Assembly (NCBI GenBank): GCA_902388495.1
Contig: CABMPP010000009.1
Coordinates: 62,001-126,000, forward strand
DNA length: 64,000 nt
Reading direction: 5' to 3'
From: an uncultured Bacteroides sp.
GTDB taxonomy: Bacteria > Bacteroidota > Bacteroidia > Bacteroidales > Bacteroidaceae
The notes under the pieces are model-generated. The model worked only from the letters and a program-made list of their open reading frames with translations. It searched no databases and was not told where the DNA came from. Below are positions 18,752 through 25,914 of this stretch, one piece after another (within the stretch, counting starts at the first letter, position 1; each line of letters begins with the position of its first letter). The position numbers were made by a program, and so were the translations under genes.

Positions 18752-19855
18752 ATGAAACAATTTATAGCTTTTGTCCGAAAGGAATTCTTCCATATCTTCC
18801 GCGACCTGCGCACGATGATGATCCTGCTGGGTATGCCCATCGTGCAGATTATCCTCTTCGGCTTTGCCATCACCACCGAAGTGAGCAACGTGCGGGTGGC
18901 CGTCCTCGACCCGTCGAACGATGTGGTTACCCGCCGCATCATCGACCGCATGGATGCCAGCGAGTACTTCACCATCACCCGCCGTCTGTATTCCCCGCAG
19001 GAAGTGGAGCAGTTGTTCAGGAAGGGAGACATAGACATGGCACTTGTGTTCGGCAGCCAGTTTGCCAATAACCTCTATACCGGTGAGGCAAGCGTGCAGC
19101 TCGTCTCCGATGCTACCGATCCGAATATGGCTACCATGCAGGCAGGTTATGCCACCAGCATCATTTCCGCTGCCGGACAGGAGATGCTTCCGCCGGGAGT
19201 ACATGCGGCTGCCATCGTACCTCAGGTGAAGTTGCTGTACAATCCTCAGATGAAGAGTGCCTATAACTTTGTGCCGGGTGTCATGGGGCTTATCCTCATG
19301 CTGATTTGTGCCATGATGACTTCCATCTCCATCGTTCGCGAGAAGGAGATGGGGACGATGGAGGTGCTGCTTGTATCTCCCGTGAAGCCGCTTTTCATTA
19401 TCCTTGCCAAGGCGGTGCCTTATTTTGTGCTGTCGTTTGTCAACCTTACTACCGTGCTGTTGCTTTCGGTCTATGTGCTCGATGTTCCTGTGGCCGGTAG
19501 TTTGTTTTGGCTGGTCCTGGTGTCGCTGCTCTTTATCTTTGTGTCCCTGGCTTTGGGGTTGCTCATCTCTACCGTTACCCGCACGCAGGTGGCTGCCATG
19601 CTGGCTTCGGGATTGATACTGATGATGCCTACCATGCTGCTTTCGGGCATGATATTCCCGATTGAGAGCATGCCTGCCATCCTGCAAGGTATTTCCGTCG
19701 TCATTCCGGCACGCTGGTACATCCAGGCTGTGCGCAAGCTGATGATTGAAGGAGTGGATATTTCGCTTGTACTGATGGAAGTCGGCATACTGGCCACGAT
19801 GGCGGTGTTACTGATAACGATCAGTTTCAAGAAGTTTAAAAATAGATTAGAGTGA
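18752..19855 (+). CDS. ABC-2 type permease (YbhS/YbhR-like), first subunit
   Basis: A 367-residue inner membrane permease. One N-terminal membrane segment (MILLGMPIVQIILFGFAI) is followed by a large periplasmic domain (about 45-175) and five C-terminal segments, the ABC2_membrane_3 layout. REKEMGTMEVLLVSPVKP is the characteristic cytoplasmic loop. With the next gene it would form a heterodimeric channel. The 51-nt gap before it is the longest within the efflux operon and contains a short repetitive stretch (AATCCGTGTAATCCGTG). Confidence 0.92.
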   Translation: MKQFIAFVRKEFFHIFRDLRTMMILLGMPIVQIILFGFAITTEVSNVRVAVLDPSNDVVTRRIIDRMDASEYFTITRRLYSPQEVEQLFRKGDIDMALVFGSQFANNLYTGEASVQLVSDATDPNMATMQAGYATSIISAAGQEMLPPGVHAAAIVPQVKLLYNPQMKSAYNFVPGVMGLILMLICAMMTSISIVREKEMGTMEVLLVSPVKPLFIILAKAVPYFVLSFVNLTTVLLLSVYVLDVPVAGSLFWLVLVSLLFIFVSLALGLLISTVTRTQVAAMLASGLILMMPTMLLSGMIFPIESMPAILQGISVVIPARWYIQAVRKLMIEGVDISLVLMEVGILATMAVLLITISFKKFKNRLE

Positions 19856-19860
19856 TTATT

Positions 19861-20976
19861 ATGATAAAGTATCTCATCGAAAAAGAATTCAAGCAGTTGT
19901 TCCGCAACTCCTTTCTGCCGAAGCTGATCTTCATCTTCCCCTGCATGATTATGATCGTGATGCCCTGGGCGGCAAACCTGGAGATAAAGAACATCAACCT
20001 GAATATTGTAGACAATGACCATAGTGTCATTTCCCGGCGTCTGGTCGATAAGATTGGTGCTTCCACTTACTTCCGTACCACGGATATTCCCGGAACTTAC
20101 GACGAAGCGCTGCGGGCCATCGAAGTGGGATCGGCAGATATCATTCTGGAGATTCCCCGTGATTTCGAGAAGGACTGGATGGATGGGAAAGCCCCCGACC
20201 TGCTGGTTGCCACCAATGCCGTGAACGGAACGAAGGGAGGGTTGGGAAGTTCCTATCTCTCTGCCATCATCAACGACTATGCCCGCGAGTTGAGGGAGGA
20301 ATCGCCTGCATCGGCAGGGGTGGGCAGGTCTGTTCCCCGTGTAGAAGTGACGACTCAGAATCTTTATAACCCGAACCTGAACTACAAACTCTTTATGGTT
20401 CCTGCACTTATGGTCATGCTGCTGACAATGATTTGTGGTTTCCTTCCGGCACTCAACGTAGTGGGAGAGAAGGAGGCAGGTACTATCGAGCAAATCAATG
20501 TGACTCCCGTCAGCAAGTTTGTTTTCATTGCAGCCAAGCTGATTCCCTATTGGGTGGTAGGCTTTGTGGTACTGACGATTTGTTTCATTCTTGCTTGGCT
20601 GCTCTACGGTATTCTGCCTGCCGGACATTTCTTCACGATCTATGGTTTTGCGGTGGTGTTCCTGCTGGTTGTTTCCGGATTGGGACTGGTGATATCCAAT
20701 CACTCTGCCACGTTGCAGCAGGCCATGTTCGTCATGTGGTTCTTTATGCTTATACTGATGCTGATGAGTGGTCTTTTCACTCCTATTCATAGCATGCCGG
20801 AGTGGGCGCAGTGGATTGCCCGTCTCAATCCCTTAAAGTATTTTGTGGAGATGATGCGTACTGTTTATCTTCGTGGTGGTGGTTTCTCCGATTTGCTTCC
20901 CCAGTTGGGTGCCTTGGCTTCTTTTGCGGTGATCTTTAATCTGTGGGCGGTGAAGAGTTATAAGAAGAGTAATTGA
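19861..20976 (+). CDS. ABC-2 type permease (YbhS/YbhR-like), second subunit
   Basis: A 371-residue paralogue of the preceding permease with the same layout: N-terminal membrane segment (IFIFPCMIMIVMPWAA), periplasmic domain and five C-terminal segments; GEKEAGTIEQINVTPVSK corresponds to the conserved loop. A GTG at 19852 would give three more residues and overlap the previous stop, but ATG at 19861 (MIKYLIEKEF) is the natural start. It is the last gene of the operon and is followed by a strong bidirectional hairpin. Confidence 0.92.
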   Translation: MIKYLIEKEFKQLFRNSFLPKLIFIFPCMIMIVMPWAANLEIKNINLNIVDNDHSVISRRLVDKIGASTYFRTTDIPGTYDEALRAIEVGSADIILEIPRDFEKDWMDGKAPDLLVATNAVNGTKGGLGSSYLSAIINDYARELREESPASAGVGRSVPRVEVTTQNLYNPNLNYKLFMVPALMVMLLTMICGFLPALNVVGEKEAGTIEQINVTPVSKFVFIAAKLIPYWVVGFVVLTICFILAWLLYGILPAGHFFTIYGFAVVFLLVVSGLGLVISNHSATLQQAMFVMWFFMLILMLMSGLFTPIHSMPEWAQWIARLNPLKYFVEMMRTVYLRGGGFSDLLPQLGALASFAVIFNLWAVKSYKKSN

Positions 20977-21014
20977 TAGGGAAAAGTGAATGATTTGTGA
21001 TACTTGATAGAGAA

Positions 21015-21052
21015 AAGGTGTTGTCTCCCTTTCGGAAAGGAAACAACACCTT
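21015..21052. terminator. Bidirectional terminator between the efflux operon and the smalltalk/HU genes
   Basis: Stem AAGGTGTTGT / ACAACACCTT (21015-21024 and 21043-21052) encloses a second perfect stem (CCTTTC, GAAAGG). T-rich stretches follow on both strands (TTCATTTT on plus; TTTTCTCT on minus). It separates two convergent transcription units. Confidence 0.85.
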
Positions 21053-21056
21053 CATT

Positions 21057-21158
21057 TTACACATTCATTGCATTCGCTCCCAGTGCACCCAGCACAGCCG
21101 AAGCTATCGCAATGACAATTTTCAGGATTTTATCCCAGGTAGATGATTTTGTACTCAT
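21057..21158 (-). CDS. Smalltalk-type 33-residue membrane peptide
   Basis: A 33-residue frame. The N-terminal MSTKSSTWDKILKIVIAIAS runs into a hydrophobic glycine/alanine-rich segment ending GANAMNV. This matches the small Bacteroidetes family annotated as smalltalk protein, normally found between an HU-like gene and an N-acetylmuramoyl-L-alanine amidase gene. Here the HU-like gene is present upstream, but the terminator follows directly and no amidase gene is found. One membrane helix is predicted by eye. The function of the family is not known to me. Confidence 0.8.
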   Translation of the reverse strand: MSTKSSTWDKILKIVIAIASAVLGALGANAMNV

Positions 21159-21184
21159 AAGATTTTAAAGTTTAGGTTTATATT

Positions 21185-21697
21185 TTATCCCAGCGGATTC
21201 TCTCCTTGGTCTCCATCCGAACCGCCGCCGCCCGGCTTGTTGTCGTCCGAGCCGCCTCCGGAGGAACTTCCTCCTTCTCCCTTATTCACCAGCGATTCCA
21301 GGTCATAGAAATCGATCTTCTGCCCTGCACGTGTTGCCGTGATGTCCGGTCTTACGGTGCTGGACGGCCTGAAGTTAATCTTCACCGCCTTGATGTTCTT
21401 CGCCGTGCACTCCTTTACATCCAGTACCCCTGCCGTACGTGCCGACAAGCTGAATACTCCGAAGTTCTTCACATTCACCGACTGTCCGTTGTAGAGCGTT
21501 GTAATCATCGCTTCCACAAAGTTTGTCAGCACGCTTTGAATGTCTCCGAGCGTCAGTGAACTCTTCTCCTTCATCACATACGCAAGGTCGTCCAGCGTCG
21601 CATTGTCTCCCAATGTCACCAGTTGCGGATAATACTTTGCCACCGCATCTGCTTTTCGAGGATCCTTCCTCGCAATCTTCTTGAATGGTACTCCCAT
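21185..21697 (-). CDS. HU-like DNA-binding protein with Gly/Ser-rich tail
   Basis: About 170 residues. The N-terminal two thirds follow the HU/IHF plan used by the Bacteroidetes HU-like family (TLDDLAYVMKEKSSLTLGDI, VNVKNFGVFSLSARTAG), and residues from about 140 on are a low-complexity Gly/Ser/Asp tail that looks disordered. The open frame extends two codons to a TTG at 21703; ATG at 21697 (MGVPFKKIARKDPR) is preferred. The smalltalk gene follows 26 nt downstream. A minus-strand TACTTTTG -7 box lies upstream. Such genes commonly mark the start of Bacteroides capsule regions; their role there is unproven. Confidence 0.88.
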   Translation of the reverse strand: MGVPFKKIARKDPRKADAVAKYYPQLVTLGDNATLDDLAYVMKEKSSLTLGDIQSVLTNFVEAMITTLYNGQSVNVKNFGVFSLSARTAGVLDVKECTAKNIKAVKINFRPSSTVRPDITATRAGQKIDFYDLESLVNKGEGGSSSGGGSDDNKPGGGGSDGDQGENPLG

Positions 21698-21748
21698 AAA
21701 CAATTAAAAAATTAAAGGTTAAAAACTATATTAACTAATTCTCTGCCA

Positions 21749-21756
21749 CAAAAGTA
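21749..21756 (-). promoter_or_regulatory. Probable -7 box for the HU-like gene
   Basis: TACTTTTG on the minus strand matches TAnnTTTG and lies 52 nt before the HU-like start. The -33 region has no clear TTTG. Confidence 0.45.
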
Positions 21757-21869
21757 CCCTTTTCCCTTCTTCTTTATCATGAGTTCCCGTGAGCTCCTTC
21801 CGTTGTCTCACCTTTCCCGATGTTTCACCGGAATCCTCCTGCCATTCCCCCTTATTTGTATAACTATTT

Positions 21870-21901
21870 CTTGCTTATATCCCTGATATTCATTACCTTT
21901 A
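21870..21901 (+). promoter_or_regulatory. Possible promoter of the DUF4248 gene
   Basis: TACCTTTA at 21894-21901 differs from the -7 consensus by the last base. A TTGC at 21871 is 19 nt upstream. The DUF4248 start codon follows 31 nt after the -7 box. Confidence 0.35.
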
Positions 21902-21931
21902 TACCATATTAATCAACTAAAACCTATCAGA

Positions 21932-22189
21932 ATGAAAATCGAAAAAGAAAAGAAAGAAGAAGCGGAAGACCTCCGTCCGTTCCACGTCCGCACCTACACC
22001 AAAGAAGAGCTTGCCATGCTCTACAACCCTACCTTCTGCGTTACCAATGCCATCAATACCCTTTCCGCCTGGATTCGCCTGAACAAACCCTTGAAAGAGG
22101 AACTCGCCGCCGTAGGCTACAACCGCTACCGTCGTAGCTTTACTCCCCGGGAAGTATCTCTGCTGGTGAAATACTTGGGAGAACCTTGA
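21932..22189 (+). CDS. DUF4248 family small protein
   Basis: An 85-residue protein with a charged N-terminus (MKIEKEKKEEAEDLRPF) and the pattern KEELAMLYNP... AINTLSAWI that I associate with the Bacteroidetes DUF4248 family. It is divergent from the HU-like gene and convergent with the VirE-type gene, the usual neighbourhood next to capsule loci. It resembles a small helix-turn-helix-like fold, but no DNA-binding claim is safe. A hairpin terminator containing 22-bp spaced repeats follows. Confidence 0.75.
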   Translation: MKIEKEKKEEAEDLRPFHVRTYTKEELAMLYNPTFCVTNAINTLSAWIRLNKPLKEELAAVGYNRYRRSFTPREVSLLVKYLGEP

Positions 22190-22218
22190 TCCTTTGTAAA
22201 GAAAATGCCAATATATAT

Positions 22219-22273
22219 GAAGCCCCGTAACAATATATGTTATTCTGTATAACAATATATGTAACGGGGCTTC
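22219..22273. terminator. Bidirectional terminator containing a 22-bp direct repeat
   Basis: GAAGCCCCGT (22219-22228) pairs with ACGGGGCTTC (22264-22273). The space between holds TAACAATATATGT twice, at 22228 and 22250, exactly 22 bp apart; these AT-rich copies can extend the pairing imperfectly. It lies between the convergent DUF4248 and VirE-type genes. Confidence 0.75.
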
Positions 22274-22293
22274 TCTTGTCATTAGCCTTTCAT

Positions 22294-24489
22294 TCAGAAC
22301 GGCAACTTGTTTTCTTCTTCTGTTCCTTTTCCTCCTTCTGTTTTCTTCTGTGAAGAGTTGGGCTCCTTGAAGTTGTTCTCCACATCATCCTGCTGAATAT
22401 CCACCAGCTCGTATTCCGTGGTATCCTGCTCATTTATCCTTGTTCTGAAACCGTATTTCTCCAACGCTTGTACCAATACCTGCTGTGCATGCTGGGTCAC
22501 CGGCACCTTTCCGAATACATTCAGCTTTGTCAGTATGGCAGCTGCCGGCATCCATCGTACGTTCAGGTCCTCCGGCAACGGCTTGCGGAAGAAGACAAAA
22601 AGATTCTCTTCCACCGGATCCTTCATGCGGTGCAACTCATTATGTTTGTTCAGCTGCTCTATCTCTTCGCCTTCGTACCAGTAGCGGAAACCGCTTTCGA
22701 GCAGAGCCAGTGCTTGGGAGTAAACTCCGGCATGGTTTACGGGCGTACGATAATCTACCTGCCGGATGGTGATGGGCAGAAAACGCCGGTTTCCGCCTAC
22801 GTCCTGCAGACATTGCCGGTTGTTGGTGCTTCCGATGAAAGACGCATGCCGTATGAAGGTGAAGGCTTCGAAATCGTAGGCTTTTCGTTGCGTGACGTTT
22901 TCCTGGGTGATGAATCTCTTCAGATTTGCCAGTTCTCCGGGCTTTACTCCTTCAAACTCTTCCATATTGATGATGAGTCTGGTGGATAACAGTTGGGCAT
23001 GGTCCTTGTTGGCAGGGTCCACCATGCCGTTGTAGAAGTATTCTTTCCATTCGGGCGGCAGCAGGTTGCGTATCCAGGTGCTTTTCCCCTTTCCCTGTTC
23101 GCTGTAGAGTATGGGTACCAGCTGGTTCATGTCCTTGTCGCGGATGGCACATGCCACCATGCCTACGATCCATTTCCGGAATCCTTCTCTCCATAGTTCC
23201 TGGTTTTCGGTCTGTATGGTGTCTGCCAGTTGGCGGATGTAATCCGTTCCGTCCCACGACGGCAGGTTGTCTAGGTAGCCGAGGAATGGGTTGAAATCTT
23301 TGGCGTAATTGGAATCGATCACGGCTTTCAGGAAGTTCTGGAAACAGGAAATGCCTGCCATCTGCAGGTCTACGAATATGGAGTTGTAGTCTTTGATACG
23401 CATGGGACGGTAACCTTTTCGGGCTTCTTCCGGTCGGTCGTATGGCATAAACTCCAGTCGGTCCAAGACGATGTTTCTTCTTATCCCGTAATGTTCTTCC
23501 AGAAAATCCATCACCTGGTTGATGACGGGTTGCTTCTCTTCCTTTGCTTTTTCTGCCGCTTCGGTCTTGCTGGTGTAGCTGTAGGCGTTGTGTACGGGGT
23601 CCAGTACGTTCAAGTCTTGGTTGCCGAAGTCTTTTTGTATCATCAGGCAGGCGGACTCTTCCTTGATTCCTTTGCGATAGCAGCGGTTGCCCAGTATGTA
23701 GAGGAAGTTGTCGCGGTTTCCTTCCACGAATTTGTCCGAACGCTTGGTGGTGCTCAGTGCTTTGCGGTATTCCATCATTTCCCACGGCTCCACCTGGGTG
23801 GCGGATGTGGGAGAGACGGATGCTCTTTTTTTCCTGGGCCGTACTGTCTTTTCCGGAGGTACGATCTGCAGATTGTAGTCCGGGATGGCTGCCAGCAGTG
23901 CTTCGTTCAGATACGCTTCGGGGTCGTACGACTCGAAGAATCCCCGGCTGATGTCGCTTCCGCTGGTATCTACTTTTACTCCCGTCAGTTGCTCGATGCG
24001 GACTCTCGTGGCTTCGTACATTTGCGCATGATACTTTTCCAGTTCGGTATAGCCGATTTCCCGCGTGCTGAAGGTCGTTTCGCGCAGTTTGCAGGCGTAG
24101 GCAGTGCGCAGGTAGACAAATACCTTGAAACCATGCTGCTTGGGGCTGAGGAAAGCGGCGAGTATGTCCGGATCGGCCTCCAGGAGCTTTCGGACGGCTT
24201 TGATCTGTTCGGTTTTCAGCCCGTCGATGTCGATGGTAATAACGGGGTTGTAGCCTGCGATGCTGTAGGGCAGCCGTTCTTTTTCGTAGTTGGCGGTCAG
24301 CGAAAGGTAGGGGAGTGTCCTTTTCAGTTTTTCTGCCTCCTTCTTCATTCCTTTTTCTGCTTGTTGCACAATGCGTTGTATGGTTGCGGCATGCTTCCCA
24401 TTGCGCACTTCTTCAATGATTGTTTTAAGACTCGTTTTTCCTGCCACGGCAGAGAATCCCTTGTGTAGGGTGATGGTAATGTCTTCCAT
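22294..24489 (-). CDS. Primase-like (BT4734-type) and VirE-type helicase protein
   Basis: A 731-residue protein of the kind found in mobile elements and beside Bacteroides capsule loci. The N-terminal third matches the BT4734-type primase-like domain (PVITIDIDGLKTEQIKAVRK with an acidic DID motif). The central and C-terminal part is a VirE/VapE-like ATPase with Walker A SEQGKGKSTWIRNL, then STRLIINMEEFEGVKPGEL and FIGSTNNRQCLQDVGGNRRF. Its role is probably DNA replication or repair of an element, though no integrase or transposase accompanies it. It ends in an acidic, low-complexity tail. It is complete and convergent with DUF4248. Confidence 0.85.
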   Translation of the reverse strand: MEDITITLHKGFSAVAGKTSLKTIIEEVRNGKHAATIQRIVQQAEKGMKKEAEKLKRTLPYLSLTANYEKERLPYSIAGYNPVITIDIDGLKTEQIKAVRKLLEADPDILAAFLSPKQHGFKVFVYLRTAYACKLRETTFSTREIGYTELEKYHAQMYEATRVRIEQLTGVKVDTSGSDISRGFFESYDPEAYLNEALLAAIPDYNLQIVPPEKTVRPRKKRASVSPTSATQVEPWEMMEYRKALSTTKRSDKFVEGNRDNFLYILGNRCYRKGIKEESACLMIQKDFGNQDLNVLDPVHNAYSYTSKTEAAEKAKEEKQPVINQVMDFLEEHYGIRRNIVLDRLEFMPYDRPEEARKGYRPMRIKDYNSIFVDLQMAGISCFQNFLKAVIDSNYAKDFNPFLGYLDNLPSWDGTDYIRQLADTIQTENQELWREGFRKWIVGMVACAIRDKDMNQLVPILYSEQGKGKSTWIRNLLPPEWKEYFYNGMVDPANKDHAQLLSTRLIINMEEFEGVKPGELANLKRFITQENVTQRKAYDFEAFTFIRHASFIGSTNNRQCLQDVGGNRRFLPITIRQVDYRTPVNHAGVYSQALALLESGFRYWYEGEEIEQLNKHNELHRMKDPVEENLFVFFRKPLPEDLNVRWMPAAAILTKLNVFGKVPVTQHAQQVLVQALEKYGFRTRINEQDTTEYELVDIQQDDVENNFKEPNSSQKKTEGGKGTEEENKLPF

Positions 24490-24641
24490 CGGTTCTTTTG
24501 TTTTTAAGTTTTAAATTAGTTCGAAGAGTCTGTGAATCGGTAAGCTCTTCATGATGGAAAACTTAGGAACTCATAAGCTCAGCTGTTCCTTATCTCTTGG
24601 GGAACACACTGCAAAATAATATCAAAAAATCCGAATAAAAA

Positions 24642-24671
24642 AACAGCCCGGCTTAGTGGAAGCGGGCTGTT
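24642..24671 (-). terminator. Rho-independent terminator after the small unknown gene
   Basis: Stem AACAGCCCG (24642-24650) and CGGGCTGTT (24663-24671) with a 12-nt loop, followed on the minus strand by a run of seven T. It stands 35 nt after the stop codon of the 105-residue gene and would stop transcription coming from the invertible promoter in its present orientation. Confidence 0.85.
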
Positions 24672-24705
24672 TCTTTAATTTCGGAATGCGGATTTGCCTG
24701 TTCGG

Positions 24706-25023
24706 CTATTTGGCGTTTTCCAGTTCTTTTATTCGATTATACAGTTCTGTTTCAAGACTTTTAGAGTTGATTTCTTTACTGACGTTTCTTGTGTTCAGGA
24801 ATTGGAACTGTGTCATCAAGAATGCTATCCATTCCTTGACTTCCGTCGCTCTTCCTTTTTTTTTCAGGATAAGGATAATGCGGGCTGCGGCATCTATAAT
24901 CTCCTTTCTCTCTTTCGTCACGGGTAGGGGTGTGCTGCCCATTAGTTTGATACTTAAAGCAAAGTTTTCTGCATTAATTTTCTCGTCTTTCAGGGCGATG
25001 TTGTACTGTTCTTCCTCAATCAC
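24706..25023 (-). CDS. Small unknown protein next to the capsule switch
   Basis: A 105-residue, mostly helical, charged protein starting at a GTG (MIEEEQYNIALKDEKI) with a central segment KERKEIIDAAARIILILKKK and a coiled-coil-like end (ETELYNRIKELENAK). I do not recognise the family. It lies between the VirE-type gene and the invertible promoter. In the present orientation that promoter reads toward it across a leader of about 300 nt, and a good terminator follows it. An internal ATG at residue 28 is an alternative start. It may be a genuine product of the OFF state. Confidence 0.55.
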   Translation of the reverse strand: MIEEEQYNIALKDEKINAENFALSIKLMGSTPLPVTKERKEIIDAAARIILILKKKGRATEVKEWIAFLMTQFQFLNTRNVSKEINSKSLETELYNRIKELENAK

Positions 25024-25316
25024 CGTTGCTTTTTTAAAATTACATTTTTCATTTGTTTTTTCTAATTTCGTTTAACGATTAAAAATGTTTATACGTTAAA
25101 ATGGCGCAAAATTAGTGTTTATTCACTTTCTGCCAAAATTAATATCGGTAGTTCTGCTGAAACAATAATCTCTTGAGAAAAAAATCGCCGTGTGCTGTCG
25201 CTGTGTATATTACTGTAATATATATGTAGGGGGATTTCTTTTAAAAAAGAGAGAGTATTACGCGCGTGCGCGTATGTATTTAAAATAAAGGGGAATAGGG
25301 GTGGGGAAGTGGTTTT
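25024..25316. other. Non-coding stretch left of the capsule switch
   Basis: No convincing gene is seen. The stretch is AT-rich with oligo-A/T runs, a small palindrome near 25206-25222 (TATATTA, TAATATA) and a 21-nt alternating purine-pyrimidine tract at 25259-25279 (contains CGCGCGTGCGCGTATGTA). A 77-codon minus-strand frame starting inside the inverted repeat has no family features and is not called. Confidence 0.6.
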
Positions 25317-25531
25317 TAAACGTTCGTTTAATGGACGCAAAGGTAACGTCAAGAAATGAAATTACAAAATATTCTGATGAATAAAATGATAATCTTTTTT
25401 AATAAAACGCTTATCTGATTATATATCAGATTATTGCACAATATCCCAATTTGGAATTTTAACATGTATTTCTATTAAAATAGCATGATATGTAAGAGGG
25501 CTGGAAAAGGCGTCCATTAAACGAACGTTTA
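25317..25531. promoter_or_regulatory. Invertible promoter segment of the capsule locus (OFF orientation)
   Basis: Perfect 22-bp inverted repeats at 25317-25338 and 25510-25531 (left arm contains AAACGTTCGTTTAATGGACG) enclose 171 bp. The core AACGTTCGT resembles what I recall of the sites of the Mpi serine invertase that flips B. fragilis capsule promoters. The only good promoter inside lies against the left arm and reads leftward, so the capsule genes to the right are not driven by it in this assembly. No recombinase gene is nearby, so it would have to act in trans. Confidence 0.9.
25338..25368 (-). promoter_or_regulatory. Promoter inside the invertible segment, reading left
   Basis: On the minus strand: -33 TTTG (25365-25368), 19-nt spacer, -7 TACCTTTG (25338-25345), a full match to the Bacteroides consensus. 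The final G of the -7 box is the first base of the inverted repeat. After inversion the same promoter would read into the upxY leader. Confidence 0.85.
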
Positions 25532-25914
25532 TTGAACGCTTTACTGTCTTTAACTCGCTCGTTTATAGCTTTTTATACTCTAAAAAGTGTCCTATAACTG
25601 TTTCACCGCTTCTTTTTCCGTGATGGTAGGAAGCTTTGAGATAATATGAATGCAGCATAAGTTACTGAAAACAATCGCATTACATAATTTGACCGGGAGG
25701 TATTTCACTACTCCGGTGTCCCTAAAAAACATCCTTTTCTGAGATAATAAATATCCTTTTTTCAGGTAGTAAGTATCCTTTCTTTAGGTAGTAAGCGTCC
25801 TTTTCAAAGAAAAAATAGAGTTTTCTTCATCTCTTTCTCCCTGTCATTCAGAGCGAAGCGAAGAATCTCTTTCCCCTTTTTCTCACAAAGGCTCTCTTCT
25901 CCTCTTTTATAATA
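25532..25914 (+). other. Untranslated leader of the capsule operon
   Basis: About 383 nt between the inverted repeat and upxY contain no gene. The stretch holds a four-unit 22-bp repeat array (25731-25818) and, at 25842-25869, a copy of the widespread dispersed motif CATTCAGAGCGAAGCGAAGA. By analogy with B. fragilis, a long leader before upxY is where transcription stops unless the UpxY antiterminator acts; no clear terminator hairpin was identified by eye. Confidence 0.6.
25731..25818 (+). repeat. Four-unit 22-bp repeat in the capsule leader
   Basis: Units begin at 25731, 25753, 25775 and 25797, a strict 22-bp period. The pattern is ATCCTTTT followed by a variable part and AGGTAGTAAG; the best pair is units 2 and 3, while unit 1 (GAGATAATAA) and unit 4 are degenerate. 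The sequence is unrelated to the other 22-bp arrays in the window. Confidence 0.8.

Noticed and set aside
17258..19687. An 809-codon open frame on the minus strand across three efflux genes
   Set aside because: It lies wholly antisense to well-supported ABC genes, has no domain motifs and is rich in His/Gln/Arg, as expected from antisense reading of GC-ending codons. Similar long antisense frames at 52-54 kb, 56-57 kb, 57.9-59 kb and 59.8-61.4 kb were rejected for the same reason.
20973..21017. TTGATAGRGAAAAG direct repeat after the efflux operon as a 22-bp array
   Set aside because: The two copies are 31 bp apart, so they do not follow the 22-bp rule; probably a short chance or local duplication.
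21185..25023. Integrated mobile element around the VirE-type gene
   Set aside because: The primase/VirE-type protein is mobile-element-like, but no integrase, transposase, target duplication or attachment site is seen. The set is a usual neighbour of Bacteroides capsule loci.
25119..25352. A 77-codon minus-strand frame beginning inside the capsule inverted repeat
   Set aside because: It spans the -7 box and repeat, has no family features, and its start would precede the predicted transcription start.
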